Of a stretch of DNA of 64,000 bases, positions 44,119-51,908 are shown piece by piece. The DNA is from Lachnospiraceae bacterium (GTDB taxonomy: Bacteria; Bacillota; Clostridia; Lachnospirales; Lachnospiraceae): NCBI GenBank assembly GCA_910574885.1, contig CAJTDD010000010.1, forward strand, positions 1-64,000. The letters run 5' to 3'. Within the stretch, counting starts at the first letter, position 1. Every line of letters begins with the position of its first letter. The notes under the pieces are model-generated. The model was not told where the DNA came from. It was given only the letters and a program-made list of their open reading frames with translations, and did no database searches. The position numbers were made by a program, and so were the translations under genes.

Positions 44119-44955
44119 TTACATGAGCATATTAATGAGGAAACTGTCTCCTCCCTTCTGTTCTTCGCTTTCCTTCGCATTGGAGACTTCGCCCATGCGC
44201 TGCATTGCTTTTTCCAGCATTGCTTTGACTTTTGCCACTTCATTTTCATCGCACATATCGTTAGCGACGCCGTACTCACAGTCTGACAAATCCTTTTTCA
44301 AAAGGCCTATCACCATCTGAACCTGCGCCGCTGTTTTTGCCGAGGCAAGCTGGCGGGCGCGTTTTCCCTGATTAAAGGCGACCCTGCCGGAACGCTTTTC
44401 TGATTCTTGGTCCTCCCCTTTTAACCCGTCTGCGCTGCCTGCATCGTCCTGCCCTATGAGAATCTGGTCTTCTCTTCGTTCCAAGGCGTCTCCCGTCCCT
44501 TGCGTACCGGCTGTTTTGCCCAGCACTTCCTTGATATCCCCAGTGACGATAGACGTAATCTTCTCGTCTGCAAAAATCTCGTCTAACAGGTCTTTGGGTA
44601 TCTGCTGTCCCGCGCTCCACCCAGGTATCTTCTCCCTGACGGCCCCTGATACCTCCTGTGCCAGCTTTTGCTCTAGCTTGCTTAACGTCCATGATGCAGG
44701 CACACGGTCGTCCCGGGCAAGGGTCTTGTAATACTCGTTGCGGGCGCCGTGGTATGCCTCTTCCTCTGCCTGATTATCCCCTGACATCCCGTTATATTGA
44801 TAGTATGCCTTCTTTACGTTTTCAAACACCAGATTTTTCATCTCATCCGATACGTCTATGATCCTTTTTTGGCTGGGATCTCCGGTGAGCAGCATTCCCT
44901 CTACTCCGTATGAATTTTTGTAATGCCCGGAACGCAGATCCTCAATTGTGTTCAC
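44119..44955 (-). CDS. Protein of unknown function
   Basis: The product is 278 residues from a GTG at 44955, which has AGGAGG 4 nt upstream; the ATG at 44970 is an alternative. It is soluble, with no signal peptide or membrane helix. It is rich in charged residues and predicted mainly helical, with a Gly/Asp-rich low-complexity middle (about 155-185) and a C-terminal helical part (about 200-265). I do not recognise the family. A SigD-like promoter candidate lies upstream (45034-45058), which would suggest a motility or cell-surface link, but nothing in the protein confirms it. Confidence 0.6.
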   Translation of the reverse strand: MNTIEDLRSGHYKNSYGVEGMLLTGDPSQKRIIDVSDEMKNLVFENVKKAYYQYNGMSGDNQAEEEAYHGARNEYYKTLARDDRVPASWTLSKLEQKLAQEVSGAVREKIPGWSAGQQIPKDLLDEIFADEKITSIVTGDIKEVLGKTAGTQGTGDALERREDQILIGQDDAGSADGLKGEDQESEKRSGRVAFNQGKRARQLASAKTAAQVQMVIGLLKKDLSDCEYGVANDMCDENEVAKVKAMLEKAMQRMGEVSNAKESEEQKGGDSFLINMLM

Positions 44956-45033
44956 ATATCCTCCTCGCATCCTGCCTCTCTCCCTTCTCTAAATCCACTG
45001 ATTTAATGGCTCTCTTTGGAGTGTTTTGTTTTT

Positions 45034-45058
45034 ATATCGGCAAAAACTATATTTTCTA
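45034..45058 (-). promoter_or_regulatory. Candidate SigD (sigma-28)-type promoter
   Basis: On the minus strand GCCGATAT (45034-45041) matches the Bacillus SigD -10 consensus exactly. TAGA (45055-45058; consensus TAAA) lies 13 bp upstream; 14-16 bp is usual. A SigA reading (TATAAA with a poor -35) is also possible. Confidence 0.35.
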
Positions 45059-45105
45059 CGGGGAAATGGAACGAAAAGGGGCATTTAAGGGAATGAAAGG
45101 AATGT

Positions 45106-45525
45106 TTATAGAAACTTTTTCATGTAATAGCGTTTATGCCCTGCCGGGCAGTCTTCGAGTACGCCAAATACTTCATACCCAAGACTTTCGTAAAAGGCAC
45201 GCGCCTGAAAATCGAACGTATCCAGATGAATGAGACGTGCGCCATGACTACGGGCAGCCTCCTCGACCTGCATAAGCAGCTCTTTCCCAAGCCCGGTTCC
45301 CCTATGTGCTTCCGAAACCCACAATGCATCCACATCCGCACAATTCCAGCAGTACATTCTCGCTATAATACCGCCTAACACCTTCCCAGTATCCGAAACT
45401 ACTTTTCTGCTCAAATCAATGAACAGTTGTTCCTGCACTGCCGGGACACGGGTCAGATTGTAGGCAACTAGACCGTCTATAATGGTCTTCTTATCCTCTT
45501 CATTACACGGATATATCTCATACAT
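45106..45525 (-). CDS. GNAT-family N-acetyltransferase
   Basis: The product is 139 residues from the ATG at 45525 with AGGAGG 6 nt upstream. It has acetyl-CoA-binding motif A as V-S-E-A-H-R-G-T-G-L-G-K-E-L-L, followed by L-I-H-L-D-T-F-D-F-Q-A-R-A-F-Y-E-S-L-G-Y, typical of small GNAT enzymes. The substrate is unknown. An open frame extends 57 codons further upstream through a long inverted repeat, but the ribosome site and family length argue for the shorter form. Confidence 0.88.
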   Translation of the reverse strand: MYEIYPCNEEDKKTIIDGLVAYNLTRVPAVQEQLFIDLSRKVVSDTGKVLGGIIARMYCWNCADVDALWVSEAHRGTGLGKELLMQVEEAARSHGARLIHLDTFDFQARAFYESLGYEVFGVLEDCPAGHKRYYMKKFL

Positions 45526-45619
45526 AAGCGACCTCCTCTTTTCACTCCTGTCGGCATTATCTGCATGACTTCTGTTTGTCCTGTCTCTCGGTTCTAATCG
45601 TAAAACGGCTTCAACAGAT

Positions 45620-45684
45620 TGCGGCAGACTTCCCCAAAACAGCTTTATAAACCATAAATACCAGCTTTCGGGCAGTCTGCCGCA
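45620..45684. repeat. 65-bp imperfect palindrome between dapF and the GNAT gene
   Basis: The 11-bp arms TGCGGCAGACT (45620-45630) and AGTCTGCCGCA (45674-45684) are perfect complements, and the inner part can pair further (GCCC-GAAA-GCT with AGC-TTTT-GGGG in approximate register). There is no U-run, so it does not look like a simple terminator. It could be a dispersed palindromic element or an RNA processing site. Confidence 0.6.
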
Positions 45685-45699
45685 TCTTTCTAACAAAAT

Positions 45700-46569
45700 C
45701 TATGCTTCCGCATCGGCATTCCTCAACTTCTCTGCAAATTCATTGCTCAGGGTTATCTTTGCCACATAGAAGACATCTCCTGTCATATACACAGTCCAGT
45801 CGTCCTCAATCTCCACCTGTAAATCCCCGCCAGGCATATGGACGATTACCTTATTGTTGGTCATTCCCAGCTTGTAAGCGACTCCTGCAGCAGCACACGC
45901 GCCGGTTCCCGACGCAAGGGTGTAACCCGCGCCCCTCTCATAAATCTCAATCGCCACATGCTCCTTGTCAACCACCTTCATAATCTGGGTATTCACACGG
46001 TTGGGGAAATATCTTGCCATCTCCGCATAGTCTCCGATTTTGCACACTAATGGCTTTGAAATCTCCCTCATGGGGATGACACAGTGGGGATTTCCAATGG
46101 ATACGCAAGTGACCGGATACAGCGTCCGCCCAAATACCATATCTTCATTAATCACTTCCCGGCTCTCGCCCGTCACAGGGATATCGTCGCTTCGGAAGGA
46201 TAACCGTCCCATGGACACCCTAAGGCGGCTTCCATCCTCATTTAAGAAGGTCACTTCCACCGGGCCGTTGCCGGTATACAGCTTGAAATTCTTCTTCTGG
46301 ACATAGCTTGCGTCTTTTAAATATTTCGCAAAAATCCGGACGCCGTTCCCGCTGGTCTCCGACTCGCTCCCGTCCGGATTCCAGACCTTTACATGCATCC
46401 CGTCCGCCTCAAGGATCGGCCCTTCCAGCACACCGTCTGAGCCAAGCCCGGCGTTACGGTCACAAATCATCCTCACATTCTCCCTGGTCAGCTCTAATTC
46501 ATTTTTATTCGGGTCAAATACCACATAATCATTGCCAAGCCCGTGATAACGCTCTAATACAACCTTCAT
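45700..46569 (-). CDS. dapF: Diaminopimelate epimerase
   Basis: The product is 289 residues from the ATG at 46569 with GGAGG 6 nt upstream. It has the N-terminal Y-H-G-L-G-N-D-Y-V and a first-domain motif E-T-S-G-N-G-V-R in which the usual catalytic Cys position (A-x-C-G-N-G-x-R) is occupied by Ser. The second-domain motif G-T-G-A-C-A-A-A-G-V-A keeps its Cys. It turns LL-DAP into meso-DAP for lysine and peptidoglycan. The Cys-to-Ser change in the first motif is notable and may mark a divergent subfamily with altered activity. Confidence 0.9.
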   Translation of the reverse strand: MKVVLERYHGLGNDYVVFDPNKNELELTRENVRMICDRNAGLGSDGVLEGPILEADGMHVKVWNPDGSESETSGNGVRIFAKYLKDASYVQKKNFKLYTGNGPVEVTFLNEDGSRLRVSMGRLSFRSDDIPVTGESREVINEDMVFGRTLYPVTCVSIGNPHCVIPMREISKPLVCKIGDYAEMARYFPNRVNTQIMKVVDKEHVAIEIYERGAGYTLASGTGACAAAGVAYKLGMTNNKVIVHMPGGDLQVEIEDDWTVYMTGDVFYVAKITLSNEFAEKLRNADAEA

Positions 46570-46632
46570 TCCATACCTCCATGCACTTCTTACACTTATC
46601 ATTTCTGACGGTTACAATTTTCCGATATCCTT

Positions 46633-46661
46633 ATCATAACAGGCATTATTTCCCTTTTCAA
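46633..46661 (-). promoter_or_regulatory. Promoter of dapF
   Basis: On the minus strand: -35 TTGAAA (46656-46661), 17-bp spacer, -10 TATGAT (46633-46638). It lies 64 bp upstream of the start. It faces away from the araC promoter about 20 bp further on. Confidence 0.75.
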
Positions 46662-46681
46662 CACAATTCATGCCAATTATA

Positions 46682-46710
46682 TTGCAAATACTGCCATCTT
46701 ACAGTATGAT
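46682..46710 (+). promoter_or_regulatory. Promoter of the AraC regulator with a palindrome in the spacer
   Basis: -35 TTGCAA (46682-46687), 17-bp spacer, -10 TATGAT (46705-46710). The inverted repeat ATACTG-N8-CAGTAT (46688-46707) fills the spacer and touches the -10. It could be an operator for the encoded regulator. Confidence 0.6.
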
Positions 46711-46776
46711 ATGAAAGAAACCGACTGAACATACCGCCTGGGCAGCAAAATGCCATTAAATCGTATGGAGTATAAA

Positions 46777-47616
46777 ATGGGACAATATGTGAAAAAAGGG
46801 TATCTGAACAGCGAATTCCGCCTATTCCATCTGACAGACCAGGAAACCAGAGAGGTGGCGTACCACTATCATGACTTTGACAAGATTACCATTTTCCTCA
46901 AAGGAAATGTCAACTATATTATCGAAGGGAAATCCTATGAATTGAAGCCTTATGACATTGTGCTTGTCAGGCATAATGACATCCACAGGCTGGATGTGGA
47001 CAATTCTGTCCCATATGACAGAATCATCGTCTATATCTCCGTTAATTTTATGAACGCCTACAGGACAGATACCTATGACCTCAGCTATTGTTTCCAGAAA
47101 GCCGAGGCGGAACATTCCAACGTCCTGCGGATTCCGTCATTGGAAAAAAGTTCCCTGTTTGGTTCCATTTCCCAGCTTGAGAAATCTTTCACGGACGACG
47201 GATATGCGGCGGAGCTGTTCCGTCAGGTGTTGTTCCTGGAATTCATGGTACACCTGAACCGCGCCGCAATGAAAAACCGGCTGGAATTCATCGATACGCA
47301 TAACTGCAACTCTAAGATTCTGGATATCCTCCGGTATATCAATGAGAATCTGGACGGCGAGCTTGGCATTGATACGCTTGCTGAACATTTCTTTATCAGT
47401 AAATATTATATGATGAGGCTATTCAAGCAGGAAACCGGTTATACCCTTGGGCAGTATACTTCCCAGAAACGGCTCCTGCTTGCGAAAGAACTGATTCTAT
47501 CCGGTGTACAGAGTACACAGGCTTGTTTTGACTGCGGTTTTAAAGATTACTCTACCTTCACCCGGGCGTACCGAAAACTCTTCGGAGAATCCCCTAAGGA
47601 TACAGCGTTGCATTAA
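46777..47616 (+). CDS. AraC-family transcriptional regulator
   Basis: The product is 279 residues. The N-terminal cupin (about 10-110) has Y-H-Y-H-D-F-D-K-I-T-I-F-L-K-G and R-H-N-D-I-H-R. The C-terminal double helix-turn-helix (about 180-279) has F-F-I-S-K-Y-Y-M-M-R-L-F-K-Q-E-T-G and G-F-K-D-Y-S-T-F-T-R-A-Y-R-K-L-F-G-E-S-P. The ATG at 46777 has GGAG 6 nt upstream; the frame is open to 46750 without a site. The 3' end overlaps hflX by 23 bp on the opposite strand. The ligand and targets are not known; a role in sugar use is usual for this type. Confidence 0.9.
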   Translation: MGQYVKKGYLNSEFRLFHLTDQETREVAYHYHDFDKITIFLKGNVNYIIEGKSYELKPYDIVLVRHNDIHRLDVDNSVPYDRIIVYISVNFMNAYRTDTYDLSYCFQKAEAEHSNVLRIPSLEKSSLFGSISQLEKSFTDDGYAAELFRQVLFLEFMVHLNRAAMKNRLEFIDTHNCNSKILDILRYINENLDGELGIDTLAEHFFISKYYMMRLFKQETGYTLGQYTSQKRLLLAKELILSGVQSTQACFDCGFKDYSTFTRAYRKLFGESPKDTALH

Positions 47617-48850
47617 TCTTTCCGTATATCTCTGCCGGGACGTATGCACGCACGTAAATCCCATCCTCCCGGTACTCTTCCTCCAACAGTTCCCCGTACT
47701 TACGGATGAGCTGCAGCTTCCCAGCTTCCTGATAAGGATAGAGACTTTCTATCAACCGTTTTCTTTCCCTTAAAACAGCTTCCACGGTCTTTAGAAGCTC
47801 CGAAATCCCTTCCCCCGTCTTTGCAGAGATCCTGACAGTGTAATCGGCATGGAAATCCCGGATAACCCCGGCGTCTTCTTCAAGCTTATCCTGCTTATTG
47901 AACACCGTTACCACAGGCTTGTCCGTGACTCCCAGGCTTTGCAGCGTCTCGTATACGGTATACATCTGCTCATCCATCTGAGGATTCGAGACATCCGCAA
48001 CATGCAGAATCAAATCCGCGTACCGCGCTTCCTCCAACGTACTCTTGAACGCCTCAATCAGATGATGGGGCAGTTTCCGGATAAACCCGACCGTATCCGT
48101 CAGCAGAATTTCCTGCCCTCCCGGAAGTTTCCGGCTTCTGGTGGTGGGGTCAAGGGTTGCAAACAGCTTGTCCTCCGCTAAGATATCCGCCCCGGTCAAT
48201 GCATTCAGCAGCGTAGACTTCCCGGCATTCGTATACCCCACGATTGCAGCCACAGGGACATGGTTCCTGCACCTCTGCTCCCGCGTGACCTCCCGGTGGC
48301 GCCGGACATCTGCAAGCTCCCGGTTCAGTTGGGCTATCCGGCTCTTGATGAGCCGCCTGTCCATCTCAAGCTTCTTCTCTCCCGGCCCTCTGGTTCCGAT
48401 TCCGCCTCCAAGCCTGGACATGGCCGTACCAAATCCCGTCAGGCGGGTCTGCCGGTATTTTAACTGGGCCAGTTCTACCTGAATCTTTCCTTCGCTGGTA
48501 GAAGCCCTTGCGGCAAAAATATCCAGAATCACCAAAGTCCTGTCCATCACCTTGGTATCCAGCTCGTCCTGCAAGTTCTTCATCTGCGCCGGCGAAAGTT
48601 CATCGTCACAGATAATGCCGGTCGCATCAAGTTCCCATAATAAATCTTTTAATTCCTCTATCTTCCCTTTTCCGATATAAGTACCGGGATGTACCTGCTC
48701 CCGGTTCTGGATGAGCCTCCCGACGGTATCCGCCCCGGCAGTATCCGCCAAATCCTTTAACTCCTCAAGGGAATCTTCCGTGTCCTCCTGCCCGGAAACG
48801 CATACTCCGACCAGAATCACACGTTCTGTCTCCTTTGCCAACTCAATCAT
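47594..48850 (-). CDS. hflX: GTPase HflX
   Basis: The product is 418 residues. It has the HflX N-terminal domain with G-T-Y-I-G-K-G-K, a linker, and the G-domain with G1 G-Y-T-N-A-G-K-S-T, G3 D-T-V-G-F and G4 N-K-Q-D. HflX splits stalled ribosomes under stress. The stop lies inside the end of the convergent araC gene (23-bp overlap). It is downstream of the TPR gene by 12 bp. Confidence 0.95.
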   Translation of the reverse strand: MIELAKETERVILVGVCVSGQEDTEDSLEELKDLADTAGADTVGRLIQNREQVHPGTYIGKGKIEELKDLLWELDATGIICDDELSPAQMKNLQDELDTKVMDRTLVILDIFAARASTSEGKIQVELAQLKYRQTRLTGFGTAMSRLGGGIGTRGPGEKKLEMDRRLIKSRIAQLNRELADVRRHREVTREQRCRNHVPVAAIVGYTNAGKSTLLNALTGADILAEDKLFATLDPTTRSRKLPGGQEILLTDTVGFIRKLPHHLIEAFKSTLEEARYADLILHVADVSNPQMDEQMYTVYETLQSLGVTDKPVVTVFNKQDKLEEDAGVIRDFHADYTVRISAKTGEGISELLKTVEAVLRERKRLIESLYPYQEAGKLQLIRKYGELLEEEYREDGIYVRAYVPAEIYGKINATLYP

Positions 48851-48862
48851 ATTGCTAATCCC

Positions 48863-49456
48863 TTACCTTGTCTCCAAAAATTGCTGCTCTTTCAATGCAT
48901 TGGCGTCGTTGGGATACTCGGCGGTATACTCGGCAAGTTTTGCCTTTGCACTCTCCCAGTCCCCGGTCTGTTCAAACGCCACAATCAAATTATACTTCAT
49001 CTCCCGGTCAAGCTCTGCGCTGTTGCCTTTCAGCCCGATTCCAAGCTGGAAGTAGTCCTTCGCAGACGCGGGGTTATTCAGCTTCATCTCGCAAATCCCA
49101 AGGAGATTGTAGATGGTTCCCGTAAACGGCTGCTCCGTCTTCTGCTCCAAAGCCTTCTGGAATGCGTCGCGCGCACCCTCATAGTCTTCCTGCTCCCAAC
49201 GGGCAAGCCCGATTCCCCGGTAGGCGTCCGCCACATTGATCTCTTTCTCCACAGCCTGTCCGAATTGTTCGATTGCTTCTTCATACTGCCCATTTTTCAG
49301 ATATTCTATTCCTTCCTCGGAAGGATTGCCCTTCCAGACGGTCAGGCACAGATACAGGAACAGGCACAACAGGAGGAAAACTACCGTTAATATCCCGACC
49401 GCAATCCGATTCGCCCTCCTCTTCTTCGTACGCCTTCTCCGGTTTCTTTTCTTCAT
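48863..49456 (-). CDS. Membrane-anchored tetratricopeptide-repeat protein
   Basis: The product is 197 residues. A strongly basic N-terminus (K-K-R-N-R-R-R-R-T-K-K-R-R) is followed by one membrane helix (about 19-41), so the rest lies outside. Residues about 50-190 contain three to four TPR units, for example Y-L-K-N-G-Q-Y-E-E-A-I-E-Q-F-G-Q-A and W-E-Q-E-D-Y-E-G-A-R-D-A-F-Q-K-A-L. These bind proteins, and the partner is unknown. The start has GGGAG 7 nt upstream. It sits 12 bp before hflX. Confidence 0.85.
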   Translation of the reverse strand: MKKRNRRRRTKKRRANRIAVGILTVVFLLLCLFLYLCLTVWKGNPSEEGIEYLKNGQYEEAIEQFGQAVEKEINVADAYRGIGLARWEQEDYEGARDAFQKALEQKTEQPFTGTIYNLLGICEMKLNNPASAKDYFQLGIGLKGNSAELDREMKYNLIVAFEQTGDWESAKAKLAEYTAEYPNDANALKEQQFLETR

Positions 49457-49524
49457 GAATTATCTCCCATCTGCTTCTCCATAATACTCTTCCCAGTCGC
49501 AATGCCATATACCCTGGCGCGTAA

Positions 49525-51387
49525 CTACACGGTATATTTCGCAACCCACGCTGAATTCAGCAGCGCCATAAACATTACCCCTACTTCCGCCGTAATCGCC
49601 TCGCTCATACTGAAATATCCTACGATTGAAAGGAGCAGTACCAATGCCTTGATGAACAGCGCGAAGGTTACATTGCGTTCGACGACTTTCAGCGTCTCCT
49701 TCGCAATCTTGATTGCGTCCACGATTCTATGTAAATCGTCCTCCAAAAGAATCACATCCGCCGCTTCAACCGCCGCCTCTGAGCCCGTGGCTCCCATGGC
49801 GATTCCCACATCTGCCCGCGCCAAAACCGGTGCGTCATTGATTCCGTCGCCCACGCATACCAGCCGTTCGGAGGCGTCCTGGATGCTCAGGAAATCCTCC
49901 ACCAACTCCATTTTATCCTCCGGCATCAGGTTCACATAAGCATAATCCATATCAAGCTCCCGGGCAACCGGGATACTTCCGCTCTCCGTATCTCCGGTAA
50001 GCATTACAAGGACTGCGCTGCATTTGTCCCGAAGATAATCAAAAGTATCCTTCGTATTCTCCTTCACAGAATCCGAAATCACAATATAACCCGCATAACG
50101 CTTCCCGATGGCGATATAAAGCACGGTTCCCGGCTCTTCTACTTCCGAACAAACGACGCCTTGCCGGTCCATCAATTTTTTATTTCCCACATAAACACGT
50201 TCCCCGTCGAACACGGCGCTGACCCCAAGCCCTGGCATCTCGCGCATCCTGCCCACCCTTCTCTTATCTACCTGCCTGCGGTATTCCGTAAGCAAAGACT
50301 GGGCGATCGGGTGGTTGGAATAACTCTCCACATGGGCGGCAATCCCCAACAGTTCCTCTCTTGTCATATGGAAGGCCCGTACATCCGTAACATGGAACAC
50401 CCCTTCCGTCAGGGTTCCTGTCTTATCAAAGATGAAGGTATCCGCCTTCGCCAAATCTTCCAAATGATTCCTTCCCTTAACCACGATACCCTGCCTTGCC
50501 GCCGACGCAATCCCGCCAAGGAATGCCAACGGTATTGACAGCACAAGACCGCACGGGCATGCGACAACCAGAAAAATCAATCCCCGGTAAATCCATGCAT
50601 CCCAATTCCCATAAGAAAATGTCATGGACGGGTATATCATAATCGCAAGCGCGCAAAGCAACACCGCCGGCGTATAAAACCTGGAAAAGGAACCGACAAA
50701 ATTCTCGCTTTCCGACTTCTGCTCCTGGGCTTCTTCCACCATCCTCATAATTCTGGTGACAGCCGAATCTTCATAAGATCCTACTACCATGGCCTCAATC
50801 GCCGCACTCAGGTTAATATAACCGCTGTAAATCCTGTCTCCTGTTCCCACAGACAGGGGAACCGCCTCCCCTGTCAACGCCTTGGTATCTACATCCGATA
50901 TCCCGTATGTTACCATGGCATCCGCCGGCACACGCTCCCCCGGCTTGATGATAATCGCATGTCCCGGCTTCAAATTGGAAGGGTCTACCTTAAACTCCTT
51001 GCCGCGGACCAGCCTGGTGGCATACTCTGGACGGATATTGATTAGCTTCTGAATCGTCCGCTTCGTGCTTGCAGTGGAATAGGCGTCTAGCAGCATCCCG
51101 AACCCAAACAACGCCATGACGAATACACCCTCCGTATAATGCATGGTTCCGATAGCGCCCACCGTCGCAAGTATAATCAGCGTATATTCGGTCATGACTC
51201 TCTTCTGCATCAGGCTCTCGCAAAGCCTACAGAATGTCTCAGACCCGATAATCAGATACGCCGCCAGAAACCAGACAAACTTCACACGGTTATCCAGCGG
51301 ATAGCGCATGGACGCTGCGATTGCCCCGCCATAGACGATGATTCCTACAATATAGACAATACACTTTATTCTCAGCTGCTTTGTCAT
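49525..51387 (-). CDS. Heavy-metal P1B-type ATPase without N-terminal metal domain
   Basis: The product is 620 residues. It has the membrane metal site C-P-C in A-C-P-C-G-L-V-L-S, the phosphorylation motif D-K-T-G-T, the HP locus S-N-H-P-I-A-Q-S and G-D-G-I-N-D-A-P. C-P-C with this layout fits Zn/Cd/Pb or Cu pumps; the ArsR gene next door favours divalent metals. It lacks a ferredoxin-like metal-binding domain, and the N-terminus goes straight into the membrane. It starts 41 bp after the arsR-type gene, and with the larger ATPase gives two pumps in one operon. Confidence 0.9.
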   Translation of the reverse strand: MTKQLRIKCIVYIVGIIVYGGAIAASMRYPLDNRVKFVWFLAAYLIIGSETFCRLCESLMQKRVMTEYTLIILATVGAIGTMHYTEGVFVMALFGFGMLLDAYSTASTKRTIQKLINIRPEYATRLVRGKEFKVDPSNLKPGHAIIIKPGERVPADAMVTYGISDVDTKALTGEAVPLSVGTGDRIYSGYINLSAAIEAMVVGSYEDSAVTRIMRMVEEAQEQKSESENFVGSFSRFYTPAVLLCALAIMIYPSMTFSYGNWDAWIYRGLIFLVVACPCGLVLSIPLAFLGGIASAARQGIVVKGRNHLEDLAKADTFIFDKTGTLTEGVFHVTDVRAFHMTREELLGIAAHVESYSNHPIAQSLLTEYRRQVDKRRVGRMREMPGLGVSAVFDGERVYVGNKKLMDRQGVVCSEVEEPGTVLYIAIGKRYAGYIVISDSVKENTKDTFDYLRDKCSAVLVMLTGDTESGSIPVARELDMDYAYVNLMPEDKMELVEDFLSIQDASERLVCVGDGINDAPVLARADVGIAMGATGSEAAVEAADVILLEDDLHRIVDAIKIAKETLKVVERNVTFALFIKALVLLLSIVGYFSMSEAITAEVGVMFMALLNSAWVAKYTV

Positions 51388-51428
51388 GTTGCCCCGCCTC
51401 TTTGCCCGGTATCCAAAACACCGGGAAA

Positions 51429-51788
51429 CTACTCTGTAATATGCTCCATACCCTGGCTGATAATCGTCTGGATGTGATCGTCAGCCAGCGAATAATATAC
51501 GGTCTTTCCGTCTCTGCGGTTCTTTACCAGCTTCATCTGTTTCAGCACCCTGAGCTGGTGGGAGATTGCCGACTGGGTCATGCCTAAAATCTCGGCAAGG
51601 TCACAGACGCACACCTCCGCCTCCAGCAACACGCACAGAATCTTAATTCTGGTAGAGTCCCCAAATACTTTATAAAAATCTGCCAATTCCTTCAGCAGTT
51701 CCTCTTCAGGCATCTTCGTCCCAATCCGGCGGACGATATCGTCATGGACAAACGTCACTTCGCAGCGCTCCGCCTCTGTCTTCTTCAT
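51429..51788 (-). CDS. ArsR/SmtB-family metal-sensing repressor
   Basis: The product is 119 residues from the ATG at 51788 with GGAAGG 6 nt upstream. It has the metal-sensor core E-V-C-V-C-D-L-A-E-I-L-G-M-T-Q-S-A-I-S-H-Q-L-R-V-L-K. The E-V-C-V-C-D-L-A (alpha-3N type) Cys pair matches the CadC/ArsR metal site. The C-terminal D-D-H-I-Q-T-I-I-S-Q-G-M-E-H segment also resembles the alpha-5 Zn site. It probably represses the operon at the operator 54425-54452. A half-site (TATGAACA, 51811-51818) lies near its own start. Confidence 0.92.
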   Translation of the reverse strand: MKKTEAERCEVTFVHDDIVRRIGTKMPEEELLKELADFYKVFGDSTRIKILCVLLEAEVCVCDLAEILGMTQSAISHQLRVLKQMKLVKNRRDGKTVYYSLADDHIQTIISQGMEHITE

Positions 51789-51856
51789 ATTATGCCTTCC
51801 TTTCCATGGATATGAACATCCATCCATACTGCGAAAATACAGTACCATTATTAATT

Positions 51857-51893
51857 ATGCCAAACGGCATCCCTGATTTCAACCGTTTGGCAT
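51857..51893. other. Hairpin between cadA and the ArsR gene
   Basis: A perfect 11-bp stem ATGCCAAACGG/CCGTTTGGCAT with a 15-nt loop lies 16 bp after the cadA stop. There is no U-run on the minus strand. It may stabilise the cadA mRNA end or act as a weak terminator within the operon. Confidence 0.5.
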
Positions 51894-51908
51894 AAAATGA
51901 AAGTAAAA

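Noticed and set aside
45526-45696. 57-codon N-terminal extension of the GNAT gene
   Set aside because: The strong AGGAGG site belongs to the ATG at 45525, GNAT proteins of this type need no extension, and the extra codons run through a palindrome.
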